A model generated the notes under the pieces. The model did no database searches, was not told the DNA's origin, and was given only the letters and a program-made list of their open reading frames with translations. From Candidatus Effluviviaceae Genus I sp. (GTDB taxonomy: Bacteria; Joyebacterota; Joyebacteria; Joyebacterales; Joyebacteraceae): DNA of 45,926 nucleotides. Of this stretch, positions 8,606-15,238 are shown piece by piece (the first letter of the stretch is position 1; each line of letters starts with the position of its first letter). The position numbers and the translations under genes were made by a program. Where the stretch lies: NCBI GenBank assembly GCA_016867725.1, contig VGIX01000014.1, forward strand, positions 1-45,926, in the 5' to 3' direction.

Positions 8606-9745
8606 ATGGGCGGGACACGGGCGCGCGTCGCCGTCGTCCGGTGCGCGGACTACGACCCGGAGCGCGTCGGCCGCGCCGTGGCCGAGGCCGTCGAGCTTCT
8701 CGGGGGCATGTCGCGCTTCGTGCGCCCCGGCGAGCGCGTGCTCCTCAAGCCCAACCTGCTCTCCGCGAAGGCCCCCGAACGGGCCATCACGACCCATCCG
8801 GAGATCGTCGGCGCGGTCGCGGCGCTCGTCCGCGCCGCGGGGGGCGTCCCGTCGATCGGCGACAGCCCCGGCGGCGCCATCCGAGGCGTCGAGCGGGTCT
8901 GGCGCAACACGGGCATGCTCGAGCTCTCCGAGCGGATGGGCGTCCCGCTCGTCTGCTTCGAGGCCTCCGGATCGCGCGAGGTGCGCGGGGCGCTCCGCTC
9001 CTACATGATCGCGCGGCCGGCGCTTGAGGCCGACGCCGTGCTCAACATCGCGAAGATGAAGACACACGTGCTCACGATGTACACGGGCTGTGTGAAGAAC
9101 ATGTTCGGCGTCATCCCCGGCTTCCTGAAGAGCAGGCTCCACAGCGCCGCCCCGCGCCCGGTCCCGTTCGCGCGTCACATCGTGGACGTGCACTGCCTGG
9201 TGCGGCCGCGGCTCAACGTGCTCGACGCGGTGGTCGCGATGGAGGGCGACGGCCCGTCCGGCGGGCGTCCGAGGCAGGTGGGCGCGATCCTCGCCGGCGA
9301 GGACGCCGTCGCGGTGGACGCGGTGGCGGCCGCGATGATGGGCCTCGGCGAGGGGAGCGTCCCGACGCTCCGCGTCGCCGCCGAGCGGGGACTCGGCGCG
9401 GCGGCCCTCGCGGACATCGAGGTGGTCGGCGCGGACCCGTCGTCCTTCGACCTCTCGGGCTTCGCGCTCCCGCGCACGGCCTTCATGAACCTCATCCCGG
9501 ACTTCGTCGTCCGCGCGCTCGAGCCCTGGATCTGGGTGTGCCCCGAGATGTCGAAGGCGTGGGGTTGCAGGGGAGAGGCGTGCAGGCTCTGCGCGCGGAG
9601 CTGCCCGGTCGGAGCGATCGCGATGAAGGACGGCGCGCCGGTCGTGTCGCGGAAGGCGTGCGTCGAGTGCCTGTGCTGCCACGAGGTGTGCCCCGAGCAC
9701 GCCGTTCGCGTGAGGCTGTCGTGGCTGGCGAGGAGGTTCGCGTGA
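8606..9745 (+). CDS. DUF362 protein with C-terminal double 4Fe-4S ferredoxin domain
   Basis: The open frame starts at GTG 8564 and has two ATGs. The ATG at 8606 is preferred because GGAGG (8595-8599) is 6 bases upstream and the family N-terminus follows (RVAVVRCADY). The 379-residue protein is a DUF362 domain (LLKPNLLSAK, HPEIVGAVA, NIAKMKTHV, GCVKNMFGVIPG). It ends in two 4Fe-4S binding sets, CRLCARSCP and CVECLCCHEVCP. DUF362 proteins are found widely in anaerobes, their biochemical role is unclear, and the ferredoxin end suggests a redox function. The following acyltransferase starts within its stop (TGATG), so the two are translationally coupled. No signal peptide is visible. Confidence 0.88.
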   Translation: MGGTRARVAVVRCADYDPERVGRAVAEAVELLGGMSRFVRPGERVLLKPNLLSAKAPERAITTHPEIVGAVAALVRAAGGVPSIGDSPGGAIRGVERVWRNTGMLELSERMGVPLVCFEASGSREVRGALRSYMIARPALEADAVLNIAKMKTHVLTMYTGCVKNMFGVIPGFLKSRLHSAAPRPVPFARHIVDVHCLVRPRLNVLDAVVAMEGDGPSGGRPRQVGAILAGEDAVAVDAVAAAMMGLGEGSVPTLRVAAERGLGAAALADIEVVGADPSSFDLSGFALPRTAFMNLIPDFVVRALEPWIWVCPEMSKAWGCRGEACRLCARSCPVGAIAMKDGAPVVSRKACVECLCCHEVCPEHAVRVRLSWLARRFA

Positions 9746-10680
9746 TGGCTGGCGCTCGCGGCAGCAGCGGACGGCGATACCCGACGCTGACGCACCGTCT
9801 CGAGTACGCCGCGGTTCGCGCGGCGCAGGCCGTCATCTGTGCGCTCCCGGCGGGGGTCGCGCGGGAGAGCGGGGCCGCGCTGGGGGACCTCGCATTCTCG
9901 GTCGTTCGCGCGCGGCGGGGCGTGGCGACGCGACAGATCGCCGAGGCGCTCGGCCCCGGCATGCCGCAGCGTGAGGTCGAGCGCATCGCCCGCGAGGCCT
10001 ACCGCAACTTCGGGCGCATGACCTTCGAGTACGCGCGGTTCCCGAGGCTCACGAAGCGGGCCATCGAGGCGACCGTGAGCGTGACGGGGGAGGAGCACCT
10101 GAAGGATGCCCTCGCCGGCGGGAAGGGCGCGATCCTCGTCGCCGCGCACTTCGGCAACTGGGAGGTCGCGGCGACCCTCGCCGCAACGGGCTACCCCGTC
10201 TCGTTCCTCGTCGGGGAGCAGCACAACACGCTGGTGGACGGCCTCATGAACCGGCTCCGGCAGGGCCTCGGGGTGGAGACCGTTCCCCTGAGCCGGAGTC
10301 TGAGGGGCGTCTTCCGGGCCCTTCGGGCGAACAGGATCGTCGCCATGCTGTCCGACCAGGATGCCGGGAGGACGGGCATCTTCGTGGAGTTCCTCGGGCG
10401 GCCGGCCTCGACGCCGTACGGGCCCGCGCGGTTCGCGCTCGCCGCGGGCGCACCGCTCCTTCCAGGGGTGGCCGTCAGGCACCCGCGCGGACGCCACGAG
10501 CTCGTCATCGCCCCGCGCATCCCGGCGCCCCCGGCAGGCACGGCGCCCGACGACGCGGCGAGACTCCTCACGCAGGGCTACACGCGCGTCTTCGAGGAGT
10601 TCATCCGCCGTCACCCGGATCACTACTTCTGGATGCACCGCAGGTGGAAGACGAGGCGCGACGGAAGCCGCGACACCTGA
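9745..10680 (+). CDS. LpxL/HtrB-like lysophospholipid/lipid A acyltransferase
   Basis: ATG at 9745 has AGGAGG at 9731-9736; a GTG one codon upstream (9742) is the alternative. The 311-residue protein carries the acyltransferase H(X)4E motif in AAHFGNWE (His135, Glu140). It also has the later family signatures SRSLRGVFRALRANRIVAML, SDQDAGRTGIFVEFLG and YFWMHRRWK near the C-terminus. LpxL/HtrB enzymes add secondary acyl chains to lipid A at the inner face of the cytoplasmic membrane; related enzymes acylate mannosylated inositol lipids in actinomycetes. Heptose genes downstream in the window favour the lipid A role. A strong hairpin terminator follows 64 bases after the stop. Confidence 0.85.
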   Translation: MAGARGSSGRRYPTLTHRLEYAAVRAAQAVICALPAGVARESGAALGDLAFSVVRARRGVATRQIAEALGPGMPQREVERIAREAYRNFGRMTFEYARFPRLTKRAIEATVSVTGEEHLKDALAGGKGAILVAAHFGNWEVAATLAATGYPVSFLVGEQHNTLVDGLMNRLRQGLGVETVPLSRSLRGVFRALRANRIVAMLSDQDAGRTGIFVEFLGRPASTPYGPARFALAAGAPLLPGVAVRHPRGRHELVIAPRIPAPPAGTAPDDAARLLTQGYTRVFEEFIRRHPDHYFWMHRRWKTRRDGSRDT

Positions 10681-10743
10681 GGCTGAGGCGCGCCTCTTCG
10701 CGAGCGCGCCGCCGCCCGCCGCGCGGGGACATCCGCTCAAAGA

Positions 10744-10775
10744 AGAGAGCCGCCCTCGCGGGCGGCTCTCTCTTT
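10744..10775. terminator. Bidirectional intrinsic terminator between convergent genes
   Basis: A perfect 12-bp stem (AGAGAGCCGCCC at 10744-10755 with its complement at 10760-10771) encloses a TCGC loop. CTTT follows on the + side, and on the minus side the stem is followed by TTCTTTGA. It sits between the converging acyltransferase (+) and beta-barrel (-) genes and can serve both. Confidence 0.85.
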
Positions 10776-10799
10776 CGACCTGCAGATTCTCGATCCGAT

Positions 10800-11663
10800 C
10801 TACTTGCCCCAGCCGAAATACAGACCAAGGCCCCACTCCGCCGGGACGTTCTTGCCCATGAGCGGGTAGTGGAAGTCGGCGCCCAGGGTCATGCCGTTGG
10901 CCATCGTGTAGTCGATGCCGGGGTTGATGTAGACGACGTTGCGACCCGAATCCTCGTCGGACGGGTCCTCAGGGTCGGACTTGTCGTCGCTGCCGAAGTA
11001 GCCGTCGGCGGCGATCTTGAGGGCGAGCATGTCGCTCATCGGATAGGCGTAGCCGGCGCAGAAGTGGATCTCACTGCCCGGGGTGCACTTGGTATCGCTG
11101 TTCTCCAGCCTGTACCTGTACCCGAGGGCCACGTCGAACACGCCCGGGCCGGCGGGCATCCCGACCATCAGCGCGCCGTCGATGTCCATCTGGCCTTCGC
11201 TGGTGCCGATCTCGTCCTCCTCAGGCTCGGAGTTGCCGGTGGCGATCTTGAGGCCGAGACGCGCGGTCATCATCGGCTCAGGCATGAACATGTACTTCGC
11301 GTAGATCCACGTGTCGCCGAGGCCGGTGCCCGTGATCTCGTCCTCAGTGCGCATATCGTCGGGAGCCTTCAGCTTGAGCATCTGGAAGTTCGGCTTCACG
11401 CCGATCTCCATCTGGTCCATGACGGCGTAGTAGAAGTTCATCGGGAAGTACATGGCCGTCCAGTCGGCGTCGAGGTCCTGGCTCTCGCCCTCGCTGTCGT
11501 AGACCTTGTCGGCCATGAAGTACCAGAGGCCGACGTTGATGCCGAAGGCGCCCTGGTCGTGCGTGGCGGCCTTGTCGCCGCTGTACAGGAAGTCGTAGGC
11601 ACCGGCCGTCGAGGCCATGCCGACCAGCGCGAGGACGATCACGGCACACAGAGTGCTTCTCAT
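10800..11663 (-). CDS. Outer-membrane beta-barrel protein (transporter-like)
   Basis: The reading frame is open to 11750, but the ATG at 11663 begins a clear signal peptide (MRSTLCAVIVLALVGMASTAGA, cleaved before YDF) and has GGAG just upstream. The 287-residue product would leave a mature protein of about 265 residues. It is rich in alternating aromatic/hydrophobic strands (NVGLWYFMADKVYD, GVFDVALGYRYRLE, GMTLGADFHYP) and ends in an aromatic strand (GLGLYFGWGK), typical of outer-membrane barrels. It resembles barrels of the phenol-degradation MetA family used as generic transporters, but a substrate cannot be inferred. Acidic loops (for example SDDKSDPEDPSDEDS) may bind cations. Base composition is somewhat less GC-rich than the neighbours. 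Confidence 0.75.
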   Translation of the reverse strand: MRSTLCAVIVLALVGMASTAGAYDFLYSGDKAATHDQGAFGINVGLWYFMADKVYDSEGESQDLDADWTAMYFPMNFYYAVMDQMEIGVKPNFQMLKLKAPDDMRTEDEITGTGLGDTWIYAKYMFMPEPMMTARLGLKIATGNSEPEEDEIGTSEGQMDIDGALMVGMPAGPGVFDVALGYRYRLENSDTKCTPGSEIHFCAGYAYPMSDMLALKIAADGYFGSDDKSDPEDPSDEDSGRNVVYINPGIDYTMANGMTLGADFHYPLMGKNVPAEWGLGLYFGWGK

Positions 11664-11688
11664 CTCCAAACCCCCTTGTGGCATTGGT

Positions 11689-11705
11689 AACAACCTGCGT
11701 CCCAA
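11689..11705 (-). promoter_or_regulatory. Possible sigma54-type promoter of the beta-barrel gene
   Basis: Read on the minus strand, TTGGGACG, four bases, then TTGTT resembles the sigma54 consensus TTGGCACG-N4-TTGCW. The GG at -24 is conserved with correct spacing, but the -12 element is GT rather than GC. Transcription would start about 15 bases before the ATG. Weak; proposed because an NtrC-family activator is encoded in the window and no good sigma70 site was found here. Confidence 0.25.
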
Positions 11706-11891
11706 CCAAAGGAACTTCCCCGAAAGTCCGGTTTGGTCTTCTGGATTCACCTCCCTTGCGATCTCGGGGACACCGGGCCCCCGGGTCTCCTGTAACGGGT
11801 CTGTCTTGCCTTCCCTTGCCGCCGCCGGCGTTCCCGGCGGGCCCGTCCCTGGCCTCTCCGGCTACCTCCTTCGCGCGAGGCTTCCGGCGCC

Positions 11892-12185
11892 CTACTGGAA
11901 CCCTATCTGCTTGCCGGGCTCTTCCTTGCCCGCCGTCCTGATCTCCCCGTGGCGCTCCTCGTACCGCCGGATGTTCTCCTCGATGGCCCTGAGCAGGGCC
12001 TTGGCGTTCTGGGGGGCCATGATGATCCTGGCGTGTACCCGGCTCTTCTTCGTGCCGGGGAGGACCCTGATGAAGTCCATGACGAACTCGGCCGGCGAGT
12101 GCGTGATGACCGCGAAGTTGGCGTAGGTACCCTCCGCGAGCTCGTCGGGGAGCTCGATGCTGATCTGCTGCTTCTGGTCCGCCAT
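11892..12185 (-). CDS. DUF3467 domain protein
   Basis: The 97-residue protein reads from ATG 12185, which has AAGGAG four bases upstream. It carries the DUF3467 pattern throughout: ISIELPDELAEGTYANFAVITHSPAEFVMDF at 9-39, then LPGTKKSRVHARIIMAPQNAKALLRAIEENIRRYE. This small family is widespread in bacteria and archaea and has no established function. It is predicted to be cytoplasmic, with no signal peptide or membrane helix. It is transcribed on its own from a good promoter, divergently from the three-repeat protein. The 228-base gap before the next minus-strand gene (11664-11891) has GC hairpins but no clear T-tract terminator. Confidence 0.88.
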   Translation of the reverse strand: MADQKQQISIELPDELAEGTYANFAVITHSPAEFVMDFIRVLPGTKKSRVHARIIMAPQNAKALLRAIEENIRRYEERHGEIRTAGKEEPGKQIGFQ

Positions 12186-12242
12186 AGGCTCCTTCGCTGC
12201 GGGACCCCCCTAGAAGCGGCCCCGTCCGGCTACGGTTGCGCA

Positions 12243-12271
12243 AAGATAAGGACGACCCTCTCCGGTGTCAA
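12243..12271 (-). promoter_or_regulatory. Sigma70 promoter of the DUF3467 gene
   Basis: On the minus strand, TTGACA (12271-12266), a 17-base spacer, then TATCTT (12248-12243). The predicted start is near 12236, giving a leader of about 50 bases. It is one of the two sites in the window with a perfect -35 hexamer. Confidence 0.75.
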
Positions 12272-12408
12272 GGGGTTTCTGGCCGCCGGCTCGGCACAGG
12301 CCGGTCGTCCTACTGCACCCGGCGTGCCTGTTCCGCCATCGCTGGGATCCCGGACGCGAGCGATGGAGGCGCGGAAACGCGACTACGTCCGGTTTGACAG
12401 AAATCCGC

Positions 12409-12437
12409 TTGACAGCTTCGGAGCGGGGTGATATGTT
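12409..12437 (+). promoter_or_regulatory. Sigma70 promoter of the three-repeat protein gene
   Basis: TTGACA (12409-12414), 17 bases, TATGTT (12432-12437). Two further TTGACA copies lie at 12394 and 12450, without a comparable -10. The start would be near 12444, leaving a leader of about 100 bases that contains the palindrome at 12449-12474. Confidence 0.7.
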
Positions 12438-12448
12438 CGGGACCCGTA

Positions 12449-12474
12449 GTTGACAAGTGTAACAAGTTGTGAAC
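12449..12474. promoter_or_regulatory. Imperfect palindrome, candidate operator
   Basis: Ten-base arms GTTGACAAGT and AGTTGTGAAC, separated by six bases, match as inverted repeats at 8 of 10 positions. The site begins just downstream of the predicted transcription start, where a bound repressor would block initiation or escape. The protein that binds is unknown. Confidence 0.45.
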
Positions 12475-12542
12475 GGGGACAACGCGCATCTTCGAGACGG
12501 CGACAGCTTTGTCAGTTGTCCGTGCTGTAGACGGGAGGAGCT

Positions 12543-13406
12543 ATGGTTGCGGAGCTGAAAAAGCTGGACTCGGGAGGAGCCGTGCCCGACCTGGAACGGG
12601 TCGGGATCATCGAGACGTACGAGGACGTGTTCGCGGGTCGGAGAAGGCGCTTCCCCAACAACTTCTTCAACGGGGGAGCGGGCCGCGCGCGGGCTGCGAT
12701 CATCACGAGGTACCTGCTCGAGGAGAAGCTGGGGATCAAGGTCCAGGAGATCCCGCGCGCGATCCACAAGAAGCTCTTCTACGACAACGGTCTCACGTGG
12801 ATGCTGGGGAGCTGCTTCGACTGGTCGCCGTACAAGGCGATCGACAACGCCTACCCGGGCATGTTCCACAAGTGGCAGTTCAACGTCAAGGGCATGTGGC
12901 AGGGACCGGAGCGGCTGACGCTGGCCGCCGAGGCGACGCGCTGGATGATCGAGCGGGTCGAGGGCGTGACCCAGGACGACATCCCTCAGCGCGTCTCCGC
13001 GACGACCTTCGGCAAGTACAACCTGAGAGGCATGCTGTCGGTGTGCTTCCGGGGCTCGTTCTTCAAGGCGATCGAGAACGCGTATCCGGGGCGGTTCCAT
13101 CCCTGGGAGTTCCGCAACGTCCCGAAGAACTTCTGGCAGGGCGCTCCCGGGCTCGAGAACGCTCGGCGGGCCACGCGGTGGCTCTGCGAGGAGAAGCTCG
13201 GCGTCTCGAAGGACAGGGTCTTCCAGGACGTGACCTACCACCTGTTTCGCGAGCACGGGCTCGGCGGGATGCTCACCGGCTGCTTCTCCGGCTCCTCGAT
13301 CCAGGCGCTGCACAACGCGTATCCGGACCTCATGGTCCCGAAGCACCCCAAGAGGAAGCCGCGCCGTCGGAGGAGGATCGAGCGGGTCAAGCTCACCCAG
13401 CCGTGA
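12543..13406 (+). CDS. Unrecognised protein with three tandem ~78-residue repeats and a basic tail
   Basis: ATG 12543 follows GGGAGGAG. The 287-residue protein is built of three related units at about residues 26-114, 115-190 and 191-266. Each unit has a basic/aromatic start, then a helix like EATRWMIER or RATRWLCEE, then a GML..CF segment. Each ends in NAYP (102-105, 179-182, 258-261; spacing 77 and 79), followed in the first two units by GxFHxWxF. A tail of mostly Arg and Lys (270-283) closes the protein. No signal peptide or membrane helix is seen. The repeat resembles, from memory only, repeat proteins annotated as DUF4046 in Firmicutes and phages. The basic tail and helical repeats suggest nucleic-acid binding (inference). 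It has its own promoter and operator-like site. Confidence 0.7.
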   Translation: MVAELKKLDSGGAVPDLERVGIIETYEDVFAGRRRRFPNNFFNGGAGRARAAIITRYLLEEKLGIKVQEIPRAIHKKLFYDNGLTWMLGSCFDWSPYKAIDNAYPGMFHKWQFNVKGMWQGPERLTLAAEATRWMIERVEGVTQDDIPQRVSATTFGKYNLRGMLSVCFRGSFFKAIENAYPGRFHPWEFRNVPKNFWQGAPGLENARRATRWLCEEKLGVSKDRVFQDVTYHLFREHGLGGMLTGCFSGSSIQALHNAYPDLMVPKHPKRKPRRRRRIERVKLTQP

Positions 13407-13436
13407 TTGTGTTCCGGCAGGGCGTTCGGCGTGGAG

Positions 13437-13464
13437 CGCGGCCGGCCCCTCGGGGTCGGCCGCG
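13437..13464. other. GC-rich hairpin downstream of the repeat-protein gene
   Basis: A 13-bp stem with one G-T pair (CGCGGCCGGCCCC at 13437-13449 with 13452-13464) and a minimal loop, 31 bases after the stop codon. There is no T tract on either side, so it may be a U-less terminator or an mRNA 3' end stabiliser. Confidence 0.5.
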
Positions 13465-13485
13465 GCGCGTCCGGGGCCCTTGCCC

Positions 13486-13515
13486 TTGACTTGGGCTCGC
13501 GGCCTGGTCTAGCAT
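13486..13515 (+). promoter_or_regulatory. Sigma70 promoter of rfaE1-rfaE2
   Basis: TTGACT (13486-13491), 18 bases, TAGCAT (13510-13515). The predicted start is near 13522, with a leader of about 50 bases before GTG 13571. Confidence 0.65.
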
Positions 13516-13570
13516 CCGCGGCGCTTCACGCGCGAGCGCGACGCCCGCGCCGCGGCGTGTGGGAGGGCCT

Positions 13571-14593
13571 GTGAACAGCATCGAGTCCCCGAGGCTTGGG
13601 ACGATCCTGAACGCGTTTCCGGGGCGGAGGGTCGCAGTGTTCGGCGACCTCATGCTCGACCGGTACGTCTGGGGCAGCGTCGAGCGCATCTCTCCCGAGG
13701 CGCCCGTGCCCGTGCTCGACGTCCGTGAGGAGAGCGTGCGCTTCGGCGGCGCCGCCAACGTTGCCGAGAACGTCGTGTCGCTGGGTGGTTCGGCGCTGCT
13801 CGTCGGGGCCGTGGGGGAGGACGACGGCGGCCGTGAGCTCCTGTCGCTCCTGCGGACGAGGGGCGTGGACGCGTCCCGCGTGGTGTCCGTGCCCGGGCGG
13901 GTGACGACGACGAAGACGCGCCTCATCGCCCACAGCCAGCAGATCGTGCGCGCCGACCGGGAGGACGCGCGCGAGGTCGGCCCGCCGCACGATGCCGCGA
14001 TCCGCGACGGCCTGGAGAGCGCGATCGACGCCTGCGACGTCCTCGTCATCTCGGACTACGGCAAGGGGGTCGTCACGCAGGCGAGCCTCGCCGCGGCCCT
14101 TTCGGCGGCGCTCTCGAAGGGCAGGAAGGTCTGCGTGGATCCCAAGGAGTCGCACTTCCCCAGCTACAGGCGGGTGACGGCGATCACGCCGAACCAGAAG
14201 GAAGCGGGCAACGCCGTCGGCGTGCGCATCACCGACGACGAGTCCCTCGCGCGCGTCGGCTGGGAGCTTCAGCGCTCGCTGGACGCGGCGTGCGTCGTCA
14301 TCACGCGCGGGGAGCACGGGATGTCGCTCTTCCTGAAGGGCGGAGAGCGCGTGGACCTGCCGACCGTGGCCCGCGAGGTGTTCGACGTGACGGGGGCGGG
14401 GGACACCGTCGTGAGCGCCATGGCCGTCTCGCTCGCCGCGGGCGCCACGATGGTCGAGGCGGCCATCATCGCGAACCACGCTGCGGGGGTGGTCATCAGA
14501 GAGGTCGGCACGGCGTCGGCGACCGTGGACGAGATCGCGCGGTCATTCGCCGAGCTTCGGGAGGGGACCGGTGGGGCGCGTCGTCGGGCGTGA
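13571..14593 (+). CDS. rfaE1: D-glycero-beta-D-manno-heptose-7-phosphate kinase
   Basis: GTG 13571 is preferred (GGGAGGG four bases upstream); an in-frame GTG at 13559 has no ribosome site. The 340-residue PfkB-family kinase has GDLMLDRYVWGSVERISPEAP (26-46), typical of the HldE kinase domain, and RFGGAANVAENVVSLGG (57-73). VTTTKTRLIA follows, as does the anion hole/catalytic GAGDT (275-279, Asp278 as base). It phosphorylates heptose 7-phosphate at C1 in the ADP-heptose pathway for lipopolysaccharide core. It overlaps rfaE2 by 23 bases. In Escherichia coli both activities are fused in HldE; here they are separate adjacent genes, as in many other phyla. Confidence 0.93.
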   Translation: MNSIESPRLGTILNAFPGRRVAVFGDLMLDRYVWGSVERISPEAPVPVLDVREESVRFGGAANVAENVVSLGGSALLVGAVGEDDGGRELLSLLRTRGVDASRVVSVPGRVTTTKTRLIAHSQQIVRADREDAREVGPPHDAAIRDGLESAIDACDVLVISDYGKGVVTQASLAAALSAALSKGRKVCVDPKESHFPSYRRVTAITPNQKEAGNAVGVRITDDESLARVGWELQRSLDAACVVITRGEHGMSLFLKGGERVDLPTVAREVFDVTGAGDTVVSAMAVSLAAGATMVEAAIIANHAAGVVIREVGTASATVDEIARSFAELREGTGGARRRA

Positions 14594-15062
14594 GGAGGCA
14601 GCGGCCGCCGCGGCGGACGCGCGGGCGCGCGGCCTCACGGTCGTCTTCACCAACGGCTGCTTCGACATCCTGCACAGGGGACACACCGACTACCTGTCGC
14701 GCGCGAAGGCGCTGGGCGACGTGCTCGTCGTCGGCGTCAACACGGACCGGTCCGTCCGGGAGCTGCGCAAGGGCGAGGGGCGGCCGATCGTCCCCGAGGA
14801 CGACCGGGCAGCGGTCGTGGCCGCGGTGGCCTCGGTGGACCTCGTGTGCCTCTTCGACGAGGAAACGCCCTACGAGCTCATCGGCGCCGTGCAGCCGGAC
14901 GTCCTCGTGAAGGGGGCCGGCTATGCCGAACAGACCATTGTCGGGGCGGACATCGTGAAGGGCCGCGGGGGGCGCGTCGAGGCGCTGGAGGAGCTCCCCG
15001 GCAGGTCGACCCGGTCGATCATCGAGCGGATCCTCGCCCTCGGGCCACGCTGCCTTCGCTAG
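14571..15062 (+). CDS. rfaE2: D-glycero-beta-D-manno-heptose 1-phosphate adenylyltransferase
   Basis: GTG 14571 with GAGGGG just upstream. The 163-residue nucleotidyltransferase carries TNGCFDILHRGH (27-38, with the HxGH nucleotide-binding motif) and VVGVNTDRSVRELKG-type residues. RPIVPEDDRA and VKGAGY follow, and it ends with GRSTRSIIERI, as in the HldE cytidylyltransferase-like domain. It forms ADP-heptose from heptose 1-phosphate and ATP, directly after RfaE1. The phosphatase GmhB and isomerase GmhA are not in the window. Confidence 0.92.
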   Translation: MGRVVGREEAAAAAADARARGLTVVFTNGCFDILHRGHTDYLSRAKALGDVLVVGVNTDRSVRELRKGEGRPIVPEDDRAAVVAAVASVDLVCLFDEETPYELIGAVQPDVLVKGAGYAEQTIVGADIVKGRGGRVEALEELPGRSTRSIIERILALGPRCLR

Positions 15063-15092
15063 TGGACAGAGTGACCCTCCTCGCTGTATCAT
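15063..15092 (+). promoter_or_regulatory. Sigma70 promoter before the structured leader
   Basis: TGGACA (15063-15068), 18 bases, TATCAT (15087-15092), each five of six to consensus. It begins at the base after the rfaE2 stop codon. The predicted start near 15099 gives a leader of about 140 bases. Confidence 0.65.
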
Positions 15093-15098
15093 GGCTGC

Positions 15099-15238
15099 TC
15101 CGATGTGAGCCCGAGAGGGTCGTAGGGGATGGACGGAACCCCCTGAAGGGGCGCTCACGAAGAGCCCCGAGGGGGGTTCGACGCGCCCGGCGCGGCCGGG
15201 TGGACCAATCGCGGCCTGCTGCCGTCGGGGGAGGGCGG
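15099..15238 (+). promoter_or_regulatory. Structured 5' leader of the cyclic-2,3-diphosphoglycerate-synthetase-like gene
   Basis: Three successive hairpins can be drawn. One is GCCC-GAGA-GGGT, a GNRA tetraloop (15109-15120). The second is a composite stem with GAACCCCC (15136-15143) paired to GGGGGTTC (15172-15179) around GGGG-CTC/GAG-CCCC. The third is CCCGGC-GCG-GCCGGG (15186-15200). The C run at 15139-15143 can instead pair with GGGG at 15125-15128 or with the GGGGG of the ribosome site (15227-15231), so alternative folds are possible. No known riboswitch class was recognised. Confidence 0.45.

Larger units (their letters stand above)
12186..12542. promoter_or_regulatory. Divergent intergenic control region
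   Basis: This 357-base gap between the minus-strand DUF3467 gene and the plus-strand repeat-protein gene holds no credible coding sequence. It contains a promoter in each direction (12243-12271 minus and 12409-12437 plus), an imperfect palindrome (12449-12474), and short related repeats: AGTTGT at 12465 and 12514, and the small inverted repeat GACA-GCTT-TGTC at 12502-12513. The stretch 12272-12390 shows nothing recognisable. Confidence 0.6.

Noticed and set aside
11821-11845. A hairpin (CCGCCGG/CCGGCGG) between the beta-barrel and DUF3467 genes as a terminator
   Set aside because: Only a 7-bp stem and no T tract on the minus strand. Similar short GC stems occur by chance throughout this DNA.
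15099-15238. A known riboswitch or signal-recognition/6S RNA in this leader
   Set aside because: I compared it by memory with SRP 4.5S, tetrahydrofolate, glycine and other common leaders. The conserved cores are not present.
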